Shown piece after piece: positions 43,401 to 54,409 of a DNA stretch of 59,214 nt (positions are counted from its first letter, which is position 1; each line of letters starts with the position of its first letter). The position numbers and the translations under genes were made by a program. Source of the stretch: Pseudozyma flocculosa PF-1. Taxonomy: Eukaryota; Basidiomycota; Ustilaginomycetes; Ustilaginales; Ustilaginaceae. Below the pieces are notes generated by a model. It was given only the letters and a program-made list of their open reading frames with translations. It ran no database searches and had not been told where the DNA came from. Location of the stretch: NCBI RefSeq assembly GCF_000417875.1, contig NW_006920886.1:510854-570067 (forward strand), in the 5' to 3' direction.

Positions 43401-44021
43401 CAAGGCGGCCCTGCGGCCTCCAACGGCGGAGGTGACAATGTCGATACCAACGGCGGCGGCGGCGTTAGCAGCATCAGCAGCGGGAGCCCGAGCACAAAGG
43501 CTCGAGGGTCCGATCCCTTCCTGGCCTTTGTTGCCGGACGCAGGTCCCAGGACCTCTCGCGCCTCAAGATCAACTTCGACCTCGACCCCAACCTCGATCG
43601 CAGCGAGCCGATGCGGCAAGGCGGGCACGCTTCGTCTCCCGCGAGGACGCCCGGCGATGCATCTCCCGATGCTGCCGCTGTCACGGCCACCAGAGGTCCG
43701 ACCGAGACTGCGCTAGCGCAGCTGGCCGAGGACGTGGGCGAGTCGCTGCGCAGTCCAGGCTCGTCCGAAGACGGCTCCACGGGCAGGCGATCTGCGCCTT
43801 CGTCGGGCGACTGGTCGCAGCTGAGGGGCGACCTGCCGTCGTCGCAGCAGGGCGCGCCGGGCGGTGGCGGCGGTGCTGGCGAGTCCGTAGAAGCTCCGTC
43901 CGACCCGACGAGCAGCCCACAGGCCAACGCGTTGTCGACGGCGACCCCGGCCAGCAGCTCTGGCGATGGCGATGGCGATGAGGACTTTGTCACGATCGAC
44001 GCCGATGAAACGGCACGTTGA
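37422..44021 (+). CDS. HEAT-repeat protein resembling protein phosphatase 4 regulatory subunit 1 (PPP4R1), four exons
   Basis: Exons 37422-39820, 39924-40024, 40117-42326 and 42486-44021 give about 2081 residues. The first roughly 780 residues are disordered (Ser/Pro/Gly-rich, many SP sites such as KSPIG and RTSPIL, then acidic DEADEHHRDEDD). The HEAT array starts at LERIFLFAKSDLAYHRVLVAS and continues LPDWIRDVELSDAVEYIIPLLNGLGTD. Further repeats include EVLALADDAAFFVRKEVAGALG, WHVRLAACFSLPAI, VRKSLAASLHEIAKII and VRIAVLENIDVLLRCLP; these resemble the A-subunit-like PPP4R1 scaffold. The C-terminal 450 residues are again disordered and acidic. The family binds the PP4 catalytic subunit. The length is far above animal PPP4R1 (about 950) because of disordered insertions. 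The last intron (42327-42485) is 159 nt with no stop, so retention would keep the frame. Confidence 0.82.
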
Positions 44022-46889
44022 TCGGCCAGTTTCCCCTCCCCGCTCTATCGACCCTCCTTCGGGCTTCTCGCGCCACGGCCTCGTCTCGTCTCGTCTCGTC
44101 TCCGTCTCGGTAGCCGGCTGCATCCTTCTACTTTTTGGTGACCCAACCTACTACCGTACTAGCTCGTCTCTGCCTGGGGGGTCCGACCCCGTCGTCATAT
44201 TGCCTGTACCATCACCGTAGCCCGCGTGCGCTGCCTAGCCACCTGCCAAACCACAGATTGTCCAGACAGCCGGCCGGCCCTCGTGTCGCGTGCGTGGTGC
44301 TGATTCCGGCCGCGTCGGCGGAGCGAAATGCCGTGCCGTGCCTGGGGCGTGTGGCCTCGCTCCTTGCCGGTGCCTGGCCGACATTCCTATTGTACAGCGA
44401 AACCCCCTTCGTTCTGATCAGAGGCAACTAGGCAGGGAGTTGCTCGCTTGCGGATGGCTGGCGATGGAAGCCCCATCACATCCTTGCTTGCCCTTCGAGG
44501 CTGGCCGGCAGAAGAAGGTCAGGTGGGGATCCATCGGCTCCGGAGTCCGTCCGTCCGTCCGTCCGTCCGCTCGGTCGGTCGGTCGGTCGCTAAGTTAGGT
44601 CGAGCCGGGTCAGAGCACGCTCTCTTTGGTCCTCTCCAAGGCCAGGCTAGGCTAGGCCAGGCCAGGCGGAGGGCGAAAACGCCGCCGGTGTTCTGTCGGG
44701 AGCGCCTCCTCTGCCTTGGCGCAGGCAAGACCTCCTTGCCGAACGCAGCAGCCCGCAGGCTGGCGGGCAGGTGAGAGATGGACTGAGCCACCCGCTGCGG
44801 GTCTCTGCTTTCCCATCTGGCGACGACCTCCCACCAGGGATCCAAGCAGGCAAGAGGAGACGAGCAAGCAAGCAAGCTAAGGCGCGCCTCGACAGCCACG
44901 GCGAGAGGCGGGCCAGTACGGCGGGTATGGCCCGGTCGGGACCTGCCCGACAGCGAGATGGCTTGGCGAGCTCCAGCTGGTCGTGCCTTTTGCCTTGACG
45001 GCGTGGATCCGAAGTCGGCGGGACCAACCGGGCCAGGTCAGGCAGGGCAGGGAAGGGCAGGGCTGACCCTTGCATGTCCTCGCGGCCGCAGGAAAACCCA
45101 AAGAAGCAGGCCAGGCCCGCGAGCGGAGCGGCTCCCCCGCCACCTGCCTGCTGCTGCTCGTCTTCGGCTGGCCAGAGGCCTCAGTGGCAGGTGCAAGCAG
45201 GCGGTCGAGTTGAGCTCAGCTCATCAGCCAACCAAAACGGGGATGCATGAACCACGAGCTCAGCGCCGTGGGCGTGGCCTGGCCTGGCCCGGCCTGTCTG
45301 GCCTCTCGTCCATCGTCGTCGCCGCCACCAACTCCCCCAACGTCTTCGCGGCGGACAAGAGGCACGTCCATCGAGAGACATACGGCAGCATGCCAGCATC
45401 GACCTTGATAGAACCTGCTCGTGTCTGCGTACACACGGCGGTGAGCTGGACGAGGTGGAAGAAGCCACGCTGCGCCGCGCCTCGACGCCACACGGAGCAC
45501 GTCGTCCATACCCTTTCACTCATCGCCTGGTGGTCCGCTCGCTGCTCGCCGGCGCTTGGCCTGGCCTGCTATGTACCGGAACGCGATAGGCCAGGCACCG
45601 GGCGAAAGCATCGCGGCCCAGCTTTCGGCTAGGCCGCCCAGTCCCCGCCTCTTCTTGCTTCTTGCTTGCTTCTTTCCTCTCCGTCTTCGAGCCGGCCGCC
45701 GCGAAACCGCGGACGGGTGATCCGTTTGGCAGGCGGCATATGGGCCGTCGTAGGTCGAGCCATGCTGCCTGGCCCACACTCTGCGTGCATTGAGCGTTTT
45801 CCCCCCAGCCTGCCTGTCTGCCTCTTGCTCGCATCGACTGGCCGCGTGCCCCCTTCGCCAGGCCAGGCCGCCTGCCGTTTTGGCTCTCGCCTGCGAAAAA
45901 AGGTGTTCCCTCCCCCGGCTCCACCAACGTGCAGGCCAGGCCCTCGAGAACTAGCCGGGCGGCCGGCGTGGTGCTGCTGCTGCTGGGATCTCGCAGAGGG
46001 TTGGCCCTGGCTCTATCTACTCTGGGCCTGCCTGCTGGCCTTGCCTGGCTCTCCCGCCACTTCGGTAGCCGATGCATGGCCCTTTTGGTTGGCTCTCGTC
46101 GGCCGCCTGCCCGCCTGTCCGCCTACCTGTCTGTCCTGTGTCGTCGTCGCTCCTTGCGTGTCGCTGCCACCCTCGTCGCCGCTTCCACCACCGCCGTCGC
46201 TGCCAGCCAGCTTCGCCACCACCACTGTTACCACCACCACCACCACCACCGCCGCCACGACAATCACCGCCACCGTCACCGCCTTCGCTCGCTCTGCCTC
46301 AGTTCCTCTGCGCTCCTCTTGCTCGCCCGATACCGCGCTCGTGCCCAGCGGCGGAGGCGACATTCCTCTTTTCCGATCCCCTACCAAGCCACCATCGTGC
46401 ACAGGCTTTTCCTCCTTTGCTCGCCGCTTCTCGTCCCAGCCTTGGTACTTTTCTGCTGCCTACCTGCACCAGCTCTGCCTACACCGGGATCCGCAGCGTC
46501 GCCGCCCTTTAATCAGCACCGCGTGTAGCCCGACTCCATCAACGCTGTAGCCATCCCCACAGCTGCCCGAGGTACCCATCGAGAGCCTCATCGCCGCCTC
46601 TTCCTTGCTCATCTTACGCGCATACACACGCCTGCTCCGCTCCCGCCCTCTATTGCCGATCTCAGATCGCCATACCCGCATACCTCGCCCGCCGACACTT
46701 CACATACGTCGCGGCCTTTGGATCCCAGCCCGCACCGCCTCACCCTGGCAGTCTGGCAGATATTCGAGCTGCGCCCTCTCCCTGCTGCGGGCCTGCCATA
46801 GCGTCCATAGCCGGCCTCTACACGCTTGCTCCAGTCGACGTCCTGTCGTTTTGCTGAGCTAGCACCCAGCCAGCGGGATCCGTCACGCG
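44022..46889. other. Intergenic region, PP4-regulator 3' end to OPT 5' end
   Basis: 2.9 kb without a recognisable gene. It contains a GTCC/GGTC microsatellite (44545-44589), repeated CCAGGC motifs (44640-44665, 45275-45295), CT-rich segments and a (CCA)n run near 46210-46250. A small spliced gene cannot be excluded by eye. Confidence 0.5.
44545..44589. repeat. (GTCC)n followed by (GGTC)n microsatellite
   Basis: Six GTCC units are followed by four to five GGTC units in non-coding DNA. Confidence 0.85.
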
Positions 46890-49800
46890 ATGGAGCCATC
46901 CTCTAGACCCACCACCGGTCGGCCACGGACCGGTCGCCCCACCACTGGCCGGCCCACTACGGGCCGACCTGGGACCCGGGCAGGCACATCGTCGGGCCGC
47001 CCTGTGACACGCGGCGCCGGCCAGCCGCAGCAGTACTATGACGAGCACGAAGAGGAGGAGTGGGACGAGGAAGAAGACTACGAGAGCGAAGACGACGGCG
47101 ATGTATTTGCCTTTGTTCCGCGTGAGTGCAAGGCCAACCAAGTCGGCACCTTCCCTCACCCTAGCCCCTCTCCTCTCATATGATCGCCGGAATGAGCCTC
47201 TGCCGCTGACACTCGACTTGTTCGCCCCGCTCTTGCCGTCGACCCGTTGCGCATCGCTCCATTGATGACGTCGACAGCCGATCTTGGGCCTGCCCCCGAG
47301 CTCCAGAGCAACCCTCTGGATCCTTCGCTCGACAATGGCCAGGCGAATGCGGCGCATCCCTCGCAGCAGCAGCCGCACAGTCAAGCGCCGTCTCCGGCCG
47401 AAGAAGAGGCCTACTACTTTGACGAGGCCACGGGGGCTGTCTATGACTCCCAGGGCAGGCTAGTCCAGATGCCGTCCGACTTCGACCCTTCTACGCTGAT
47501 GGAGTCGACAGCCACCGCCGATCACGCCCGGGGCTCGCGCGTGTCGGGCGCCACCATGATCGAGGAGCTGCGGTCGCCGGACGGCGCGCCTGCTTACCGG
47601 CAGAACCCGGGGCCAGATACCTCCGGCGATCTGCAGAGGCCGGCGCGGGCCTCGACCGACAATCGCTCCTACGACTCCACGAGCACTGCCTCCCGCGACG
47701 TGAGCGGCGCCCCACTGACGCTGGCCAAGTCCTACGCCGCGTTCCCGTCGATGGACACGCTGCCCGAGGTGGACTCGACGCCGGCGAGCCGGGATAGCAG
47801 CTACCGCAACTCGCTCCTCGCCGGGCGCAAGGATCTCGGCACGACGGCCAGCGGAGGCATCACCGTCGACCGCCAGGTGCCCATGCAAGCCGTGCGGCCA
47901 GGCACCGCCGACCGCCGGGCCGCGGCGTTTGAGTCGCACGTCCACCAGCTGCGGCGTAGCCCGGACAGCGATGTCAAGTACCCGCTCGACTCGGGCGACT
48001 ACACCTTCGAGATCGACCCCACCGACAAGCTGCACCGCATCAGCATCGATGACGGCGCCGGGCTCGGGCGCGGCGACGGCCTTGCCCACCCGCACATGGA
48101 GGGCATCGAGATGGGCTCCCACGGCATGCGCATGGTCGAGCTCGAGATGGAGATGGAGGAGGACTCGCCGTACCCTGAAGTGCGCGCCTCGGTCTCCAAC
48201 ATCGACGACCCGGACATGCCCGTGGCCACGTTCCGCACATTTTTCATCTCGTTCCTCCTCACCGTCATCACGGCCGGCGGCAACATGTTCTTCAGCCTGC
48301 GCTATCCGGCGCCGAGCTTCTCGAGCACCATTGTGCTGCTGGTCGCCTACCCGATCGGCAAGCTGATGGCCGCCGTCCTGCCCTACCGCGTCTTTACCCT
48401 GCCCCGTCTCTTTGGCGGCTACCAGTGGTCGCTCAACCCGGGCGTCTACAACATCAAGGAGCACGCGCTCTGCTCGATCATGGCCAGCGTCGCCATCCAG
48501 CAGGCGTACGCGTTCAACGTGCTCATCGTCGAGGACTCGCCGCTCTACTACAACGAGCCCAAGGGCGTCGGCTTCGCCATCCTGTTTGTCCTTAGCTCGC
48601 AGCTGATCGGCTTTGGCCTGGCCGGCATCTGCCGCCGCTTCCTCGTGTGGCCCGCGTCGATGATCTGGCCCCAGAACCTCGTGGCCGCCACCATCCTCAA
48701 CACGTTCCACGCCGAAGAGGACGGCGCCGACGGCTCGATGACGCGCTTCCGCTTCTTCACCATCGCCTCGATCGCCGCCTTCTTCTTCTACTTTGTGCCC
48801 GGCTTCCTCTTCCAGGGCCTCTCGGTCTTCAACTGGGTCTGCTGGATCTTCCCGACAAACGTCCCCGTCAACGTCGTCTTCGGCGTCGCCTCGGGCCTCG
48901 GCTTCAGCCTGCTCACCTTCGACTGGACCCAGATCTCGTGGATCGGCTCGCCCCTCGTCATGCCCTGGTGGGCCGAGTGCAACATCTTTGCCGGCTTCGT
49001 CGGCTTCTTCTGGATCATCGCGCCCGCTATGTACTTCACCAACACGTGGTTCCAGGCGTACCTGCCGTTCAACTCGTCGTCGTCGTTTGACCGCTTCGGC
49101 CAGTCGTACGACATTGCCCGGGTCATTCCCGACGGCCGCGAGCTGGACCGCGCCGCCTACGAGGCCTACTCGCCCCTCTACCTCTCCACCACCCTCAGCC
49201 TCGTCTACACGACCGGCTTCGCCACCATGACGGCCGTCCTCACCCACACCGCCCTGTACCACGGCAAGGCGCTCGTGCGCGGCTTCAAGCGGATCAAGAC
49301 CGAGGAGGACGACGTCCACGCCAAATTCATGCGCCACTACCCCGAGTGCCCCGACTGGTGGTACGCCGTCCTCTTCCTCGGCTCCTTTGCCCTCGCCGTC
49401 ATCATGATCGAGGTCTACGACACGGGCATGCCCGTCTGGGCCCTCCTCATCTCGGTCCTCATCCCCACCGTCTACATCCTGCCCATCGGCTTCGTCTACG
49501 CCATGACCGGCCAGGCCATCGGCACCAACCTCATCGCCGAGTTCGCCGCCGGCTACCTGATGCCCGGCAGGCCGCTGCCCAACATGATCTTCAAGGCCTT
49601 CGCGCTCCAGGGCCTCCTCGGCGGCCTCGTCTTCGTCCAGGACCTCAAACTCGGACACTACATGAAGATCCCGCCCCGCCTCACGTTTGCCGCCCAGCTC
49701 ATGGGCACCGTCCTCGCCGCCTTTGTCCAGCTCGGCGTCAAGGAGTGGATGTTTTCCAACATCTCCAACATCTGCGACCCTTCGGAGCCGCACCGCTTCA

Positions 49801-50723
49801 CCTGCCCGCACATCAGCGTCTTCTACACGGCGTCGCTCATCTGGGGCGTCATTGGGCCCGACCGCATGTTTGGACACGGCGCCATCTACCAGCCCATCTA
49901 CTACGCCATGCTCTTTGGCGCCCTCATCCCCATCCCCTTTTGGCTCCTCTCGCGGCGGTACCCGAGGAGCTGGGTGCGCAACATTTCCTGGCCCGTCATC
50001 CTCACCGGCACCAGCTACATCCCGCCCGCCACCGGCATCAACTTTTCCTCGTGGTTCGCCGTCGGATTCATCTTCCGTGAGTTGGTGCAGCGCGTGGCCG
50101 CCTTGTCGTCGTGGTCGTCGTCGCAGCCCCTTGCTTACCATCGACTTGCTGACCCTTTCTGCTCGCTTCCGCGTCGTTTGCCCTCTGTCGCTGCCTGCGC
50201 CGCACTCCTACGATCCACACAGAGTACCTGCTTCGCCGCTACAACTTCCGCTGGTGGTCCAAGTACAACTTTGTCCTCACCGCCGCCCTCGATTCCGGCA
50301 CCATCTTCTCGGTGCGTTGCTGCTGCCCCCTCTCCCCTCTCTCTTCCCACCCTCTGGCCCGTCCTGCCGACCCCCCGCGCCCTTCGCTAACGCTGCCACT
50401 GTCTATCCTTCCGTGTCCCCCTTCGCATCGACGACGCGGCGGCCACACGACAGATCCTCGTCATTTTCTTTGCCCTCTCGCTGCCCAAGAACGGCACCCT
50501 CTCGCTCAACTGGTGGGGCAACACCATCTTTCAGCAAAACTACGACGCCATCGGCCAGCCGCTCAAGATGCCACCTCAGGAAGGCTTTGGCACCCTCCCC
50601 GTAAGTCTCCCCTCGTCCCGAACGACCCCTTGCTTCAGGCACGCGCCTGAGCACCCGACTGACTTGCCAGAGACACCCTCCCTTTCTGCCTCGACCGTCA
50701 TCGACTGGCAACAGCGCTTCTGA
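46890..50723 (+). CDS. Oligopeptide transporter (OPT family), at least four exons
   Basis: Proton-coupled importer of small peptides or glutathione-like substrates at the plasma membrane. Exons 46890-47121, 47278-50076, 50223-50311 and 50454 onward. The N-terminus has TGRP repeats and an acidic run (DEHEEEEWDEEEDYESEDD). A long cytosolic tail of about 320 residues follows, then the transport core with about 14-16 helices. Hallmarks are TFRTFFISFLLTVITAGGNMFFSLRYP, SLNPGVYNIKEHALCSIMAS (the NPGPFNxKEH-type motif), WPQNLVAATILNTFH, MPWWAECNIFAGFVGFFW, AMTGQAIGTNLIAEFAAGY, CPHISVFYTASLIWGVIGP and NRNFxWW-like RRYNFRWWSKYNFVL. The end is uncertain: reading through 50601 gives a stop at 50723 (WQQRF), while splicing a well-formed GTAAGT..CAG intron (50601-50670) shifts frame into a repeat-coded tail. 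About 1129 residues in the first model. Confidence 0.93.
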
Positions 50724-50800
50724 GCACGCACCGGAGCTCGCCGCTCGGCCGGATCACCCCCTTCGCTCGACCCGGTCGACGGCGAGCGACGCCGATACCA

Positions 50801-50844
<44 letters not shown>

Positions 50845-51821
50845 TCACCGCTGCAAAACCAGCGCACGCTCACTACCCATCGTCAACACCTCGTGCGACA
50901 AATCGACCCGCCTTCTCTGGAACCGCTTGTAATTTTCTTCTCTCTCCCCTCTCTCCCTATCTCTCTGTCTGTTCTTGCTCTCCCGCTCTCTCGCTCCATC
51001 GGAACAGCCGCCGCCGCCACCGCCGCCGCCTACATTTCGTCGCTCGCTTGATCGCTCGCTACTACCGCCGCCCTCGATTCCCGTTGCCCAGGCTCTTGCC
51101 CATCACGCGGAGGCCGCCTCGCCGTTTCCTCGACGATGCTCCGTTCTTGTCGCGCTCCTCGCCGTCCGCTCCTTCTCAGGCCTCTTGCTCCATGGCTCCT
51201 CTTGACGACGCCGCCGAGGTCTGCCACACTGGAGCGGGATACGCGCTCGCTCACGTCACGGTAAGACGACGGCAAGGAGGCGCCAGGCTTTGGCGCGCCA
51301 GACGGAGCGGCAGCGGGCGAAGAGTGCTCATGGTGCCATGAGCGTCCAGCGATGCCGGAGCCGGGAGCTGGCCTGCCAAGGCGAGCAGGCAGGTGGGCGA
51401 GCCGACCAGGCATGCGGGCCGGAGGCCGGCGTACGACCACCATCGGCGGTGGGCAAGCAAGCCCGCATACCCATGCTGGCGCTGGACCCGCAGCTCCGCC
51501 GCTGCCCTGGTCTCGCAGGCTAGAGAGCCGGCCAGCGCAGAGGAGGCATTTCAGGAGCAGGGCGAGGGCTAGGTGCGTCACCTCGGCCCGCTTGCGCTCG
51601 ACTCTTTTTTGCGCTCTCGGCGCTTTGGCCCATCATCGGGCCACACCCAGCACCTGGCCCGGCTCAGGCCTCTCCGCGTGGCGCGCCTGCGCCGCTTGGC
51701 TCGCCGGGGCGCTGTCTTCCTGCTCGCTCGTTCGTTCGCTCGCTCGCTCGCAGGCGCGCTCACGTCTGCAGGGACGAGGACGGGGATGGGACGGGGCGGC
51801 CGCTCCGCGCTCGCGCCGAGC
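50724..51821. other. Convergent OPT / PDE1 intergenic spacer
   Basis: It holds the (ACCGAC)7 repeat and CT-rich DNA (50935-51000) after the OPT gene, then GC-rich sequence with short GCTCGCTCG repeats (51720-51760) before the PDE1 stop. No gene recognised. Confidence 0.5.
50803..50844 (+). repeat. (ACCGAC)7 hexanucleotide repeat
   Basis: Seven perfect units just beyond the OPT stop at 50723. If the last OPT intron is spliced, the repeat would be translated as Thr-Asp repeats. Confidence 0.95.
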
Positions 51822-54409
51822 TCAGCACTCTATCCGCATGCCCTGCTGGGCCATCACAAAGCGGACGCCGAGGCCGACCTCGCCCTCCTCTTCGTTGAGC
51901 TCGTCGAGGATCTTGACGGGCATCGACCTTGGGTCGAGCCTCTTGCCGCACTCCCTGGTGGCATCGCCGCCGTCGCCGTCACCGTCGATGTGCTCGCTGT
52001 CGTTGTCATCGTCGTCGTCGTCATCGTCGTCGGCAGCTGGCATGAACGTCGGGAAGAGGGCGGGCTTGACGTGGATGATGATGACGGCCAGCCCTTCGAG
52101 CTGGCCGCGGACCTCTTCGTCGTCGATGGTGCCGATGTACGTGTCGCCCAGGCCCGCGTTGGGGTCTGCCGACGATGCTGGCGCCGGCGCTGCGACGGCC
52201 GACGTGCCGAGTGGCGAGGGCCGCAGGCTGGGCTGGTACCTCGAGTCGGACGGCGACGTGCTGACGGCGGCCGCCGAGCCGGACCCGTTGCTGGACCGGT
52301 AGCGCGACGTGGGGCTGCCGCCCGCCGAGCTGCGGCGCCGCTGCCGAAGGCGCTTGACCATGATGGCCAGCACCTTGAGCTCCTCGAAGAGATGCTCGAC
52401 CGAGAGGTGGCCGTAGAGAAACTGCGTCGGGTGGCCGCGGGCGAAGCTGCACTCGAGAAAGATGGCGTTGAGCTTGCCCTCGGCAAAGCGCTCGGCCGCG
52501 TGGCTCCACACATGCCGGTTGCGCGGCGACCGCGACACGCAGTCCGGCTCGACGTCGCCAAAGAAGAGGACGTCGCGGTCGTGCTCGCTGTGCGTGATGA
52601 AAAACGCCGTCGAGTCGAGGCTCGGCGGTGAGCGGTCGATCGAGACGCGGCGGGGAGGCCGGTTCGGCGCCGGCGGCGCCAGCGACGAGGACGAGGATGA
52701 CGTCGAAGCGTGCGATGGCGGGGCGGTGGCCGCATTGCGGTCGGCCTGGGTCGCCGCTCTGTAGATGTTGCCCTCGGCTGCGTGTCCTGCCGCCGATGAG
52801 TTCCACGCCGATGGTGGTGGGTTGTGCGTCTCGGATCCCTGCGCCGTGCGCGGCCGGCTCGGTCGGTTTCGCCCGCGATGCGGCACGGGCGCGTTTGATA
52901 CCGACGACGACGATGAGGAAGCCGAGAGGGAGGGGGACATGGTCGCGCTGGTCGCGGCAACGCGGGCGGGGTTGGCGCGCGGCGAGATCGGTTCACCTGG
53001 CCGTGCGGCCGGCGTCGAGTCGGGCAGAGGGGCGTGGGCTTGTGCGTGACCCTGCTGGCCCATCTCGCGAGGATCGAGGGAGTGGTCGGCGCCGCTTGAC
53101 CGGAATGGGCTGTTGAAGGGTAGCTCGACCTTGTCGTTCTCCGATTTGGCCTTGGAGGCTCTTCGGGCGTCGGCCGCCGCGAGATGCGCCGCAGCGTTGG
53201 AGCCTGGCGCGGCCCCACTCGCCGCCTTGTCGAGCGTCCGCGCGCGCTCATCGACGCCCCTGGCCAGCCGGAACGACGCCATCTGGGTGCTGAGCGGGAG
53301 CGAGGCTCGCTTGTTAAAGTAGCTCTGGGTGAACTTGGCGGGCGTGTAGCTTGGCGTCGGCGGCGCTGGCGGGACTGAAGGATTGAGGCCGTGGGAAAGC
53401 GCAAATGGCAGCACCACCAGAGAGTTGTTGAGGCTGTAGGGTCGTTGGGGCTCCAGGCTGCGGTGGCGACCCAACGGCGTGGGCGAGGCACGGTCCCAGA
53501 GCAGAGAGCGGAGAGCGAGGTTGTGAGGAGGGCACAGGTGCGGTGGAGAACGATCAGCGATCAGCCTTCAGCACGGCAGGCAGAGGCGAGCATGGACCGC
53601 GAGGCGGTATCGCAGTCGCGCAGCCGGCCAACTTTGACTCACGCCCGCATGTGGTACATCGTGTACGGCTCGTCCTCGTTCCAGCTCGCCAGCTTGGGCC
53701 AGATCTTGCCGTTGAACATGTCGAGGATGTTTTCCAGCGTGGGCTTGAGGCCATAGACGGCGCGCTTGCCCGGCAGCGATGCCGAGCCGAGCACGAGGCC
53801 GAGGATGTGGTCGAGGTGTGCGTGCGAGATGAGAAAGGCCTCGGCAAACGACGCAATCAGCCCGGCGCGGAGGTACGACGTCGGCGTCGTCGAGGGAAAG
53901 TCAAAGTCGTAAAAGGCCGAGTCCGGACCCGTCTGCTCGAGCACAGTGGTGAGCGCGCCGAGCCAGGAGCCGCCCTCGACGACGATGGAGCCGTCCTGCC
54001 ACGCGGCGTCGGCCGGCTTCATGAGGTAGCACGAGCAGTCGCCCTCGAGCGGCCCGCCACCCGTGCCGAGGCAGACAAACGAGAACGACGGCTCCTGGTC
54101 GGGAGGATGGAGGTGGACCAGCGGCTGCCGCCGCTTTCGCGAGCCTTCTGCCGCGCCGTCGTCCATCGAAAAAAATGAATCTGTTGGCGAGGAAGAGAAG
54201 GGTTGCTGGTGCTGCTGCGGCTGGCTGTGGTGCTGCTGCGGCTGGCTGTGGTGCTGCTGCGGCTGGCTGTGGTGGTGCTGCTGCGAGGGGGGTTGCCGAG
54301 ACGAGTGTGCTTGCTGCTGGTGGAGCTGTTGCGAGTGACTTGGCGGCATCGCTCCTGCCTGCGTCGCATGTCTCGACGACGTGGCCTGACGCGATGGCGT
54401 GGAGGCCAT
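51822..54409 (-). CDS. PDE1: Class II (low-affinity) 3',5'-cyclic-nucleotide phosphodiesterase, two exons
   Basis: Hydrolyses cAMP to AMP and so damps protein kinase A signalling. Minus-strand exons 54409-53643 and 53457-51822 (TGA) give 800 residues; the junction GC|C keeps frame. The start has strong context (ACCATGGCC). The first 100 residues are Gln/His/Ser-rich, with three copies of a 21-bp unit coding QPQQHHS. The metallo-beta-lactamase-like core begins FVCLGTGGGPLEGDCSCYLM, and the metal-binding motif SHAHLDH is at residues 195-201 (H196, H198, D200, H201). The second exon carries the rest of the fold: FFITHSEHDRDVLFFGDVEPD and LNAIFLECSFARG, then the C-terminal LAVIIIHVKPALFP strand and VRFVMAQQGMRIEC. 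Yeast Pde1 has 369 residues; here disordered Ser/Pro/Ala-rich insertions separate the conserved blocks. Confidence 0.93.
54205..54270. repeat. 21-bp coding tandem repeat in PDE1
   Basis: Three copies of CTGCTGCGGCTGGCTGTGGTG-type units on the plus strand encode the QPQQHHS repeats in the N-terminal part of the phosphodiesterase. Confidence 0.85.

Noticed and set aside
47460..50141. 893-codon open frame antisense to the OPT gene
   Set aside because: It mirrors the codon pattern of the plus-strand transporter, has Arg/Glu/Val/Asp-rich composition without domains, and is explained by GC-rich third positions.
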